From: Paragorgia papillata
Lineage: Eukaryota; Cnidaria; Anthozoa; Scleralcyonacea; Coralliidae
Length of the DNA stretch: 64,000 bases
Direction of reading: 5' to 3'
NCBI GenBank assembly: GCA_035771165.1
Contig: JAWNZC010000446.1
Location: 1,798,001-1,862,000 of the forward strand
In this document: positions 1 to 8,984 of the stretch, piece by piece
Numbering within the stretch: position 1 is the stretch's first letter
How the letters are laid out: each line of letters starts with the position of its first letter
Translations under genes and position numbers: made by a program
Notes under the pieces: generated by a model
Told to the model about the DNA's origin: nothing
What the model saw: only the letters and a program-made list of their open reading frames with translations
Databases searched by the model: none

Positions 1-863
1 TTTTAACCAATAGGAAAGCAGAAGTCTTTTGTGGTTACCTGGCCCATATTCTTTGATTGGGCCAGGGTACCAGGCTAATATATACCGGGCGGTGCAACGG
101 GAATGGGAGAGCTGATCGACCAACCTCGTCCCCAGGGCCATTTGTTCTTGGCCAGCCCAACAAATAGCCCTGGGGACGAGGTTGCTGATCGACGTGTGAT
201 GCGGGGCCTGGCAACAAGTAATTGATATTCACCGGTTGTTACAATGGTTGATAACACGACTCTTTTCCTTATATCGATTCATAAGCAAAAAATTGTTGAT
301 AAAGCGGTAACATTAAAATAAAATTAAAACAAAACCATAAATATGGCTAGCAAAGTGGATTTAAAAAATATTTCAAGTTTGAGTTGGATGACACTAATAG
401 TGAAGATAAGGTATCAAAGCATTCAACATTGAGAGTACAACTGGTTCAAGTATTTTCTATAAAAATTTACAAACTCTGGCAACTATTTTTTACACAAAGC
501 AGATAAATAAATAAAAAATTATTACATTGGCACTAGCACCACTAAGCTTGTTTTCATGAAGTTGAAGGTGAAGAAGAAAGCAGTTGACTTGAAGAAAACT
601 TTTGCAAAAACAAACCACTCATGGGAACAAATCATTTTTCCACCAATACCACAAATTCTTTAGAACTGACTGCTTTTCACTAAAAAACTATCCTCCAGCA
701 AATTCTGCAGCATTTTTGGTCAACTGGAAGTAAACATCCCTAGAGACTGTAAAAATGAAAAGCCTTTATATGCTTGTCAGAGAGTAATTACTCAACCACT
801 TGATAGACAGTTGACAGTGATAAAGAGGCAATAAGGCATAATAATCATATTGAGTATGCTTAG
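1..863. other. gene-free AT-rich stretch
   Basis: No coding region is supported here. The first 250 bases are richer in G+C and hold two hairpins: an imperfect one at 33-71 (arms around CCTGGCCCA) and the 64-bp foldback at 121-184 listed separately. Bases 250-863 are plain AT-rich sequence with nothing recognisable. Confidence 0.6.
121..184. mobile_element. 64-bp foldback element with 9-bp target duplication
   Basis: Bases 121-138 and 167-184 are perfect 18-bp inverted repeats (CAACCTCGTCCCCAGGGC and its complement) around a 28-bp spacer. The unit is flanked on both sides by CTGATCGAC (112-120 and 185-193), a 9-bp direct repeat as expected from transposition. It is too short to code and must be mobilised in trans. 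A 9-bp duplication fits Mutator-like transposases, which is inference. Confidence 0.75.
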
Positions 864-973
864 ATAGATAGATTTAGATTTATTAAAAACCGATATTGTA
901 ACCTATAAAGGTTAAATTACATCAGTAGTAGTTGAAGATTTACATATTTATGAAGAATTCTAATTTATACATA

Positions 974-2062
974 TTATTTACAATTACTTCTTAAAACACT
1001 TTGAGGGAAAAACGAGTTTTTAAAACGTTCAGTCTTACATAAATAATGGTTATAAAATCCGCTAAGTCTTAGTTCATAGTTAGTTAAAATTCTATCAGGT
1101 AAACATTCTTGAAACTTTAGGTTATTGTGATTGTTCTTAAAAAAATTATCAGATAAGTTTTCACGGCGTTCCTTTAAAGTTAAAATCTTTGTACAGCCCA
1201 AAGCTTCTCTATAACTTAAGGAAGGTAAAATAATTCTCAATGCACGTTTTTGCAGGACTTCAATCTCGTCGCTCAAATAGTTTGGAATATTATAATGCCA
1301 TACCTGGGAAGCGTATTCAAGCACAGGTCTAATTATCGTAGTATATACTATTATTAACGTATCTATTTCAGCATTTGATCGTTTTAGTAATCTCAACATG
1401 TAAAGCCTTTTTCCTGCTTTCTTCACGATGCTATTAACATGTTCATTCCATCTGAGATCGTCTTGGATAATAAGTCCAAGTAATCGAGCAGATTTGACTT
1501 TTTCGACCAAAACTCCTGCAATGTACAATGGCAAAAACGACCGTTTTTCTTTTGAAAAATCGACGATTAATTCTTTACATTTAGTAACATTAAGTTTCAT
1601 TTTATTTTGAGTAGTCCAGTCGTTGATCTCATTGACAAGACTTTGTAGGTTACTGTCACAATTGCTAGGAATGCTTTCGGTAACTGTACTATATCATCAA
1701 CATATTTCCATCGGTCTGTCCAGTATGACAATAGGTCATTAATCATCACAAGGAAAAGTATCGGTCCTAATACAGTTCCTTGCGGAACCCCACCGTTGAC
1801 TGTTTGCCATTCAGAAACGCATTCCTTCAATCTTACACGTTGTTTTCGATTTGTAAGAAAACGTCTTATACAGTTAATCAACGTCCGTGGAACATTCATG
1901 TTGGATAACTTCTGAAGAAGAATAGTATGGTCGATAAGGTCAAATGCCTTAGAAAAGTCAAGCAAAAACACTCTTACTGTCTTCTTAGTTCTGTCGGTTC
2001 CGCTCAGTAGATGATGGACAAAACTGATTAGCGCATGGGAAGTAGATGAATTGGGTATCGAA
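974..2062 (-). pseudogene. LINE reverse transcriptase, C-terminal half
   Basis: This minus-strand reading encodes the catalytic half of a LINE ORF2 protein. Reverse-transcriptase blocks are visible in order: LLDFSKAFDLIDHTIL (block A region), GVPQGTVLGPILFLVMINDL (block B), and a YVDD box (KYVDDIVQL). These are followed, in a shifted frame starting at about 1600, by the typical post-RT region (LLGLIIQDDLRWNEHV, then RPVLEYASQVWH and LQKRALRII). The frame changes between about 1597 and 1690, so the copy is inactive. It continues from the upstream half at 9701-10755. The YVDD box is intact, so decay is by frameshift rather than loss of the active site. Confidence 0.88.
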
Positions 2063-2821
2063 CTAGGCTCAGATTCCAGCCGTTGGGTCTCGGTGCGCCC
2101 GCGATCCCTCGCCCAACCAACGGCTGGGCGCATCGGCTTTATTCCTTGTCCGTGACGTAATGGGTTAATATTTAAATAATTTACAATTATGCAAATAACA
2201 CTAAGGACCATCTCTCTTCTTTATTGATTAAAAACTGCCAGTGGGATGTACAGTGCACACATTTTGTCAATAAAACTGATGATCGAAAATATTTTACGCC
2301 TGCTAGTTGTAGCAAGACATTCAAGTATTGGGTGAAGATTACGTCATTAGAGCGAGTACGACGATCTTGATATTCTGATCACAGACTCGTTTGCCTTCGA
2401 CGAGTGGAAAAGATTAAAAGCGAAAGACTTTCAGGAGTTATAGCATTTCTCTTCAAGGCGTAAAGCATGTATAATTTATTATCAGTTGAACGCGTGATTT
2501 TATCACAATTCATGAAATTTTGACATTTGCTGGCGAGAATGTTTTGCTGCACTCTTCTATTTATATCATGCAGTGGGTCGTTGGCCAATCATATTCAAGT
2601 GGTTCCACGGTCAATTCAGATTTCAAATGAGATCATCAACATTTTTTTCTTTCCCATCAGCGGCTCGCTACAAATTTACTTTGAGAAGCAGCTAAATTTT
2701 GTCATAAAACTAGCCGTGTGTTACGCTAAACTCGTTATATCTAACAATTTTCGTCGTTAATATTTTATTCATATTTTATTCACGGATTCGACTGTGATAG
2801 TATAATAATCAATCACTTGTG

Positions 2822-4715
2822 AGTAGGTAACCCCCCCCCCCCCCCCCCCCATATACTGTACAAAGGGATGCCGCCTCATTAAATATTCGATGTGATGCAC
2901 GGTGTGATGCACGAAAAGTAATTTGCATACACGTGGTTGATGATATAAACCTGAGTTTGAGTGCTAGCATCACACTCGTTTTGTCTTTTTCTGGACGATT
3001 CTACACTTGTTCGAGACTTTAGAGAAAGATTGGAACGTTTGTTGAAAGCCGTTTAGAACTGAGACATGAATACTCGACGATCTAGAAACCGTAAATGTGA
3101 AGCCTGGGGAAATCAAGTACATGTCGATGAAGTGTCCGTTGTTGAATACCAAAAGCTGTTTCCATTGATAGAGACCATATACACAGACGCCATCGCCACT
3201 GAAATCGAGAAATTATGCGAGGAAAAATGTTGTGGTTGTAAGATTGATCACCCCAGTCAGCGCCAGCATGATTGCCTCATGATGACCGAGGAAGAAAGAT
3301 GGGAGTTGTACTGTAAAGATGCCATTGCCTTTGTAAACGATAAACGATTAATTTGGGACGAGTTTATTGAAGCGACAAGAGTGCTAAAGATCAGGTGTCA
3401 TAAAGACGCTCTTGAACGTTTAAGACAATTAGAAAACACGTCAGAGTCGATATTGTATGCACTGTGGCAATTATATAATAATGCGGAGAATCCAGAAATG
3501 AAATGTATTCTAGGATATCTTTCTTACTGGAGAGAAAGTAATAAATGATTTTCTTGTATAAATGTTGTGTTTTGTCTTATATAAGGTTAGGCTAATAGTT
3601 GTTGAGCAATACGTTCCATTTTTTGTTCGCGAAATTGATAGAGACACTTTATATTTTTTATCTGAAACCTTGTCTGGAAAGCTGAACTTAAGATATGTAC
3701 GAATCAATCCGAAAAGCCGTGAGCTCAGAAAAAAACGTATTGGCACATAGCAATGAAAAGCTTATATATGAATATTATATTAGATATTTGGTTCGCTTTT
3801 GAATATTATATTAGATATTTGGTTCGCTTTTGTGATGTTTATACGTATAGGAACCGTATGAAGTTAAAAAGAGTCGCCTTGAATGGTAGCGAATCGTTAT
3901 TGTAAACTTAGAAGAACATTATTCGACAGCATCGTTGACCAAGCACTTTGAAAAATTACAAAGCTTGGTTAAATAATTCGTCGCTATGATTTAGTATGTT
4001 ATAAGATTCTCGCACGTGCAGAACACAAAAGGGAAAAGTCATTAAAGTTACTAATGACCAAAACATAGCCAGATTTGCATATAAGTAGAATATTTAATTC
4101 ATTTTAGGGGATGTCATGAGTTGTGTGTGGATAATAAGGGGTATTAATGTGTGGGCATGTTCAGGCCAAAAGATGATTAGCGGGGGCGTTACCATGGAGA
4201 ATGTACAGCCTCGCGTCGCCTCATGAGACAGAATTCAAAGTAACTCAGTTTAAAATATTTATTTAGGCTTTGGTTTAAACTTACACATATCAAAACAAAT
4301 TACCGTTACATATAAATAGTTCACACCGAGCATCTAGTAAGGTCTGCTTCTTAGATTATATTTAGGTGTTTTTATTTTAAAAGTAGAATGATAATCTTTC
4401 TTGTCTTCTGATGATAATTGGGACACATCTTCTTTTGTCATGGGTAAATATTTTGATCTAGTCATCAATAGATGATGTTCATACTCTTCTCTATCATCCG
4501 GAGTCATCTTTGCCAAGTCTTTCTCTGTCGGGTCGCCCAAACTTTCCCAGTTATGAAAGAAATTATGTTTAAGCGTCGGTTGTTCAACGGTAGGAGGCGG
4601 TGTTAGGAAATAGGTTTTAGGTGTAGCAGGGAAACCCCACGGAAGATCGTCAGTTTCTTGCTTTATCTCCGGTGTCAAGTTTGGTGTATTTTTCCGAGGC
4701 TGAGTTTGAGGATTA
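2822..4715 (+). repeat. Left terminal inverted repeat of the Polinton
   Basis: This 1.9-kb arm matches the right arm (7490-9215) in inverse orientation at very high identity. It contains a 20-base C run (2831-2850; only 7 on the right), the complete 3066-3548 gene, a non-coding stretch 3549-4330 with no recognisable feature beyond a duplicated 37-bp AT-rich motif near 3775-3830, and the last ~125 codons of the ATPase gene. Confidence 0.9.
3066..3548 (+). CDS. Polinton-encoded Cys/His-rich protein (160 aa), unknown function
   Basis: A 160-residue protein lying wholly inside the left TIR. Residues ~52-75 form a cysteine/histidine cluster, CEEKCCGCKIDHPSQRQHDC, which looks like a zinc-binding knuckle. 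The N-terminus is basic (MNTRRSRNRK). The right-arm copy shows a further CxxC downstream (YCKQCKD) that this copy lacks by a 9-bp in-frame deletion. The right copy in turn has a 164-bp deletion and a shifted tail, so this left copy is the more complete. A TATA-like motif (ATATAAAC) at about 2943 lies ~120 bases upstream of the ATG. I recall similar HPSQ...HDC proteins in invertebrate transposons but cannot assign a function. Confidence 0.65.
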   Translation: MNTRRSRNRKCEAWGNQVHVDEVSVVEYQKLFPLIETIYTDAIATEIEKLCEEKCCGCKIDHPSQRQHDCLMMTEEERWELYCKDAIAFVNDKRLIWDEFIEATRVLKIRCHKDALERLRQLENTSESILYALWQLYNNAENPEMKCILGYLSYWRESNK

Positions 4716-5671
4716 GTTAGAGGTTGAAGCTGATTCTGCAGTTGATTTTGAAACGTTAGAAAACGTCCGAGCTGATTGGAGTAGAGTATGCTCTTTTCTT
4801 CTGTTGTTAACTGTGGCGCTTGTACAATATCTTGCATTTTTTGTTCTGTATTGTACATGGCGTTAATGATCGGAGGTTGCTGATAAGATTGCTTTTGTAT
4901 GAAACTACCAAGTTGCTGCTGCAGGGTGGAGTTACTTTCTCCAGGTAGAACATTGGTCTTGAGACGATGATCGTCATCCGTTGTAGGCTTTGGATCTAGC
5001 ATAAGATAACCATGAGGGCGGCTTGTTGCTTTCTCGTAACTCTTCATAAATTCCTGAACATGACCAGGGTTCACCTGTCGAGCCGAGACAGAAATTTGCT
5101 GTTTATCCCTTGGAGACTTGAAGAGTAACATATAGTGTGCGTTGAGGCTAATGTTTCTGGTTTCTTTGCCTTGATGGAAAATATTTTGAACAATATAGAT
5201 GATAGACAAATTCCGGTGATGACTACCTTTAGTAAATAGACTAGCAATACGTTTATCTCCCCCTGATTGAGCCATAAGACCATCGAGGACGATCAGGTTA
5301 CGTTGAGAGACTTCAAGAAAATCATCCAAGTCAATGTCGGAAGGTATACCGTCGTAGAATTCGATGCCTGGTATTGTTTTGATCATCTCAAGGTACATGG
5401 GCTGCCATTGTCCATAGCACCAAATGATACGTTCGGGAGGAGGATTAATCGTAGTTTTGGCGTTTTCCAGAAGTGTCTTCACCCATACGGTTTTGCCGCT
5501 CTGAGTACACCCTGCAACAATGCATGTAAAAGGATGCTGCATGACTGTAGATCCATTGATAACAGGGGAAACATGACCGGTATTACTTTCCTGATGGAAA
5601 TTTTTAATATGACGTTGAAGATTGCCTCTTGTCGAAAACGTTTTTCCGCAAGTGTTACAGATGTACGACAT
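4334..5671 (-). CDS. C2H2 zinc-finger/P-loop packaging-type ATPase (445 aa)
   Basis: The N-terminus holds one C2H2 finger (C5, C8, H21, H26). Residues 54-61 are a Walker A motif, GCTQSGKT, preceded by a beta strand (FTCIVA). Residues 126-131 (LIVLDG) are the Walker B strand. Later blocks (FTKGSHHRNLSIIYIVQN, residues ~146-163) resemble the sensor region of A32/FtsK-HerA-type DNA-packaging ATPases found in Polintons and related viruses. The residue after the Walker B aspartate is Gly131, where this group usually has a second acidic residue, so catalysis may be impaired. The C-terminal ~200 residues are Gln/Pro/Thr-rich and end in NLRSRPY. The last ~125 codons lie in the TIR and are duplicated at 7491-7871. 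A TATA-like ATATAAATT sits upstream at about 5725-5735. Confidence 0.8.
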   Translation of the reverse strand: MSYICNTCGKTFSTRGNLQRHIKNFHQESNTGHVSPVINGSTVMQHPFTCIVAGCTQSGKTVWVKTLLENAKTTINPPPERIIWCYGQWQPMYLEMIKTIPGIEFYDGIPSDIDLDDFLEVSQRNLIVLDGLMAQSGGDKRIASLFTKGSHHRNLSIIYIVQNIFHQGKETRNISLNAHYMLLFKSPRDKQQISVSARQVNPGHVQEFMKSYEKATSRPHGYLMLDPKPTTDDDHRLKTNVLPGESNSTLQQQLGSFIQKQSYQQPPIINAMYNTEQKMQDIVQAPQLTTEEKSILYSNQLGRFLTFQNQLQNQLQPLTNPQTQPRKNTPNLTPEIKQETDDLPWGFPATPKTYFLTPPPTVEQPTLKHNFFHNWESLGDPTEKDLAKMTPDDREEYEHHLLMTRSKYLPMTKEDVSQLSSEDKKDYHSTFKIKTPKYNLRSRPY

Positions 5672-5740
5672 GTTGACTCTTTGACGATTAGGAGTAAAAT
5701 GATTGTTTCAAAGTATATTCGGACAATTTATATCAATTTT

Positions 5741-6330
5741 TTCCCCTCTTATCTTCCCTTTATCTTCTTCTTATCTTCCTCTTATCTTTCCCTTATCTTC
5801 CTTATCTTCGATTTATCTTCCCTTTATCTTCCCTTTATCTTCCCATTATCTTGCTCTTATCTTCCTTATCTTCCTCTTATCTTCCTTATCTTTCTCTTCT
5901 CTTCCTTATCTTCCTCTTATCTTCCTTATCTTCCCTTTATCTTCGTCTTATCTTTCTCTTCTCTTCCTTATCTACCTCTTATCTTTCCCTTATCTTCCCT
6001 TTATCTTCCCTTTATCTTGCTCTTATCTTCCTTATCTTCCTTATCTTTTCTTTATTTTCCCTTTATCTTCCTCTTATCTTCCTCTTATCTTTCTCTTCTC
6101 TTTCTTATCTACCTCTTATCTTTCCCTTATCTTCCCTTTATCTTCCCTTTATCTTGCTCTTATCTTCCTTATCTTCGTTATCTTTTCTTTATCTTCCCTT
6201 TATCTTCCTCTTATCTTTCTCTTCCTTATCTACCTCTTATCTTTCCCTTATCTTCCCTTTTTCTTATCTTTCTCTTATCTTCCTTATTTTTCTCTTCTCT
6301 TCCTTCTCTTTCGCTTATCTGCCTTATTTT
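5741..6330. repeat. Pyrimidine minisatellite, about 10-bp TTATCTTCCC unit
   Basis: About 590 bases of degenerate tandem TTATCTTCC(C/T) with variants such as TTATCTTTCTC and CTTATCTTGC. The complementary strand reads GGAAGATAAG, so it presents dozens of GATAAG sites. It separates the divergently transcribed ATPase gene and the 6438 gene. All three plus-strand frames are open for long stretches and encode Leu/Ser/Ile/Phe-rich low-complexity peptides, which are artefacts of the repeat. Confidence 0.9.
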
Positions 6331-6437
6331 TCCAATTTTCAGTCCCAGACCCCTCAAGGATATCTGTCACAAATCCAAAATATATAGACATGTTCTGGTA
6401 GAGATTTCCTCATTTAGACACTGACTGTCAGATAGAG

Positions 6438-6755
6438 ATGTTTACCAACGAACAGAGGGCATTTCTTCAGTTTTTGTGTCTTTCAAAACCCATACAACAG
6501 CGAGCTGTTTTGGAGTCTGCGAGCCCTGAGCAGGTTCGATGTATATGCGAGTGTGCGGACAATTTTTGGCAAATGCACTACCAACTACCTCGTCAGGTGA
6601 TTGAAAGACTTAGCCCTTACCAGGACGATCTACACATTTTGGTTGATCCCCGGCGAAGTTTTAGACGAAAAAAGAAAACACTGGTTCAAAACGGTAAAGG
6701 ATTTCTAAGCCTGTTGCTTGGTCCTGTTTTAGAAGGACTCACAGAAATGGTATAA
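6438..6755 (+). CDS. Polinton small basic protein (105 aa)
   Basis: A 105-residue protein starting MFTNEQRAFLQFLC. The middle region is rich in Cys and aromatics (VRCICECADNFWQMHYQLP). The C-terminal third carries a basic patch (RRSFRRKKKTLVQ) followed by a short hydrophobic helix (GFLSLLLGPVLEGL). A basic patch plus amphipathic tail recalls small core or membrane-active proteins of Polinton-like viruses, but this is only by analogy. An ATATATAG box lies ~55 bases upstream of the ATG. The stop codon is embedded in the TATA box of the next gene. It is intact with no frameshift. Confidence 0.62.
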   Translation: MFTNEQRAFLQFLCLSKPIQQRAVLESASPEQVRCICECADNFWQMHYQLPRQVIERLSPYQDDLHILVDPRRSFRRKKKTLVQNGKGFLSLLLGPVLEGLTEMV

Positions 6756-6758
6756 AAG
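6751..6758 (+). promoter_or_regulatory. TATA box for the 6800 gene, overlapping the upstream stop
   Basis: The bases TATAAAAG include the TAA stop of the 6438 gene. Spacing to the ATG at 6800 is ~45 bases, allowing a start site near 6780 and a very short leader. This implies independent promoters for adjacent genes. Confidence 0.55.
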
Positions 6759-6799
6759 AACTAAAAGTTTCTACAATAGTCAGTTTAAGCGTTAACATC

Positions 6800-7480
6800 A
6801 TGGAAGAAACAAGTCTCGCTAATTATCGCGTCCAACAAATAATATCACATTTACACTACGAAATCGATGAAGAGAAAGTGTCTTCGCTGCTAAACAGTTT
6901 GCTGATATCTCATAGTCTTCTCACGTGGAATTCAAGAGGGGAAATAGTATATAACGGAAGAACTATACCAAGAACAAATATCACTGATTTGATAGAATAT
7001 TGTCTTACAGAATACGATGCCAAGATTCCCGAGCCCCTTGGTTTAGATAGTTTTATTAAAGGACTAGCAAATTTGAAAATTGATAAAAGTCTCATTGAAA
7101 ATGTTCAAGTTTTGACCATGCTGGCACGTCATGAACATCAAGGGCCGGAATCCGAAAGCGAAGACGAAGAAAGCGAAGACGAAGAAACTGACTCCGAAAA
7201 ACAGGAAGAGTCGGACGCGGAGCATTGGAGTGGAGAGGACTCGGAGAGAAATGAAGAACTTACTGGAGAATGTGAACACTGTCAAAGTATTGTACATGTT
7301 GTATATTTACTTCAGTGTCCTAAATGTTCATGGAAAGATTTCTATCAGGATAACAATCAATGTAAATTATGTAACTTAGGATCTCCCTTATCTTTTTCAC
7401 ATTCAATTGGTTTCTGTACTGCATGTCCCAAGGCTTATATTACCGATGGAGTTAATGAAAATAATTTTGAACCGAAATAA
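6800..7480 (+). CDS. Polinton acidic zinc-ribbon protein (226 aa)
   Basis: The protein has three zones. Residues 1-~110 are a folded-looking domain with WNSRGEIVYNGRTIPRTNI followed by TDLIEYCL and LGLDSFIKGLANL. Residues ~113-155 are an extremely acidic Glu/Asp/Ser tract. Residues ~157-215 contain four CxxC pairs (CEHC, CPKC, CKLC, CTAC), as in tandem zinc ribbons. I recall the GR-IP-(S/T)NI-DL motif from proteins of marine invertebrate transposons, but no function is established to my knowledge. The stop codon overlaps an AATAAA poly(A) signal at the inner edge of the right TIR. The acidic linker plus zinc ribbon suggests nucleic-acid or protein binding, which is inference. Confidence 0.68.
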   Translation: MEETSLANYRVQQIISHLHYEIDEEKVSSLLNSLLISHSLLTWNSRGEIVYNGRTIPRTNITDLIEYCLTEYDAKIPEPLGLDSFIKGLANLKIDKSLIENVQVLTMLARHEHQGPESESEDEESEDEETDSEKQEESDAEHWSGEDSERNEELTGECEHCQSIVHVVYLLQCPKCSWKDFYQDNNQCKLCNLGSPLSFSHSIGFCTACPKAYITDGVNENNFEPK

Positions 7481-7490
7481 AAAAATAGAT

Positions 7491-7871
7491 AATTCTCAAA
7501 CTCAGCCTCGGAAAAATACACCAAACTTGACACCGGAGATAAAGCAAGAAACTGACGATCTTCCGTGGGGTTTCCCTGCTACACCTAAAACCTATTTCCT
7601 AACACCGCCTCCTACCGTTGAACAACCGACGCTTAAACATAATTTCGTTCATAACTGGGAAAGTTTGGGCGACCCGACAGAGAAAGACTTGGCAAAGATG
7701 ACTCCGGATGATAGAGAAGAGTATGAACATCATCTATTGATGACTAGATCAAAATATTTACCCATGACAAAAGAAGATGTGTCCCAATTATCATCAGAAG
7801 ACAAGAAAGATTATCCTTCTACTTTTAAAATAAAAACACCTAAATATAATCTAAGAAGCAGACCTTACTAG
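7491..7871 (+). pseudogene. Duplicated C-terminal fragment of the Polinton ATPase
   Basis: About 126 codons that match the ATPase tail (TQPRKNTPNLTPEIKQETDD through NLRSRPY), with only a few differences (for example FVHNW for FFHNW, DYPST for DYHST). No ATPase core, zinc finger or true start is attached. The open frame upstream overlaps the 6800 gene in another frame by chance. It exists because the TIR extends into the 3' end of the ATPase gene. Confidence 0.85.
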
Positions 7872-8663
7872 ATGCTCGGTGTGAACTATTTATATGTAAC
7901 GGTAATTTGTTTTGATATGTGTAAGTTTAAACCAAAGCCTAAATAAATATTTTAAACTGAGTTACTTTGAATTCTGTCTTATGAGGCGACGCGAGGCTGT
8001 ACATTCTCCATGGTAACGCCCCCGCTAATCATCTTTTGGCCTGAACATGCCCACACATTAATACCCCTTATTATCCACACACAACTCATGACATCCCCTA
8101 AAATGAATTAAATATTCTACTTATATGCAAATCTGGCTATGTTTTGGTCATTAGTAACTTTAATGACTTTTCCCTTTTGTGTTCTGCACGTGCGAGAATC
8201 TTATAACATACTAAATCATAGCGACGAATTATTTAACCAAGCTTTGTAATTTTTCAAAGTGCTTGGTCAACGATGCTGTCGAATAATGTTCTTCTAAGTT
8301 TACAATAACGATTCGCTACCATTCAAGGCGACTCTTTTTAACTTCATACGGTTCCTATACGTATAAACATCACAAAAGCGAACCAAATATCTAATATAAT
8401 ATTCAAAAGCGAACCAAATATCTAATATAATATTCATATATAAGCTTTTCATTGCTATGTGCCAATACGTTTTTTTCTGAGCTCACGGCTTTTCGGATTG
8501 ATTCGTACATATCTTAAGTTCAGCTTTCCAGACAAGGTTTCAGATAAAAAATATAAAGTGTCTCTATCAATTTCGCGAACAAAAAATGGAACGTATTGCT
8601 CAACAACTATTAGCCTAACCTTATATAAGACAAAACACAACATTTATACAAGAAAATCATTTA

Positions 8664-8984
8664 TTACTTTCTCTCCAGTAAGAAAGATATCCTAGAATAC
8701 ATTTCATTTCTGGCAATGGCATCTTTACACTGTTTACAGTACAACTCCCATCTTTCTTCCTCGGTCACCATGAGGCAATCATGCTGGCGCTGACTGGGGT
8801 GATCAATCTTACAACCACAACATTTTTCCTCGCATAATTTCTCGATTTCAGTGGCGATGGCGTCTGTGTATATGGTCTCTATCAATGGAAACAGCTTTTG
8901 GTATTCAACAACGGACACTTCATCGACATGTACTTGATTTCCCCAGGCTTCACATTTACGGTTTCTAGATCGTCGAGTATTCAT
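8664..8984 (-). pseudogene. Truncated right-arm copy of the Cys/His-rich gene
   Basis: The first ~89 residues match the 3066 protein, including the CEEKCCGC...HPSQ cluster, and this copy keeps the additional YCKQCKD. A 164-bp deletion then shifts the frame, giving an unrelated tail (ARNEMYSRISFLLERK). It may be non-functional, or a shorter isoform. Confidence 0.75.

Noticed and set aside
2276..2289. CTGATGATCGAAAA resembling a hammerhead core
   Set aside because: Only two bases separate the two core motifs, so stem II cannot form, and stems I and III are not seen.
5741..6330. CRISPR-like regular repeat
   Set aside because: Units are ~10 bp without distinct spacers; it is a minisatellite in a eukaryotic transposon.
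5267..6424. Long open frames (385, 232 and 178 codons) on the plus strand
   Set aside because: They translate the pyrimidine minisatellite and the antisense of the ATPase gene. Three frames are open at once with Leu/Ser/Phe-only composition.
7407..7871. Complete 154-aa gene in the right TIR
   Set aside because: The first ~30 residues come from overlap with the zinc-ribbon gene in another frame. The rest is the duplicated ATPase tail.
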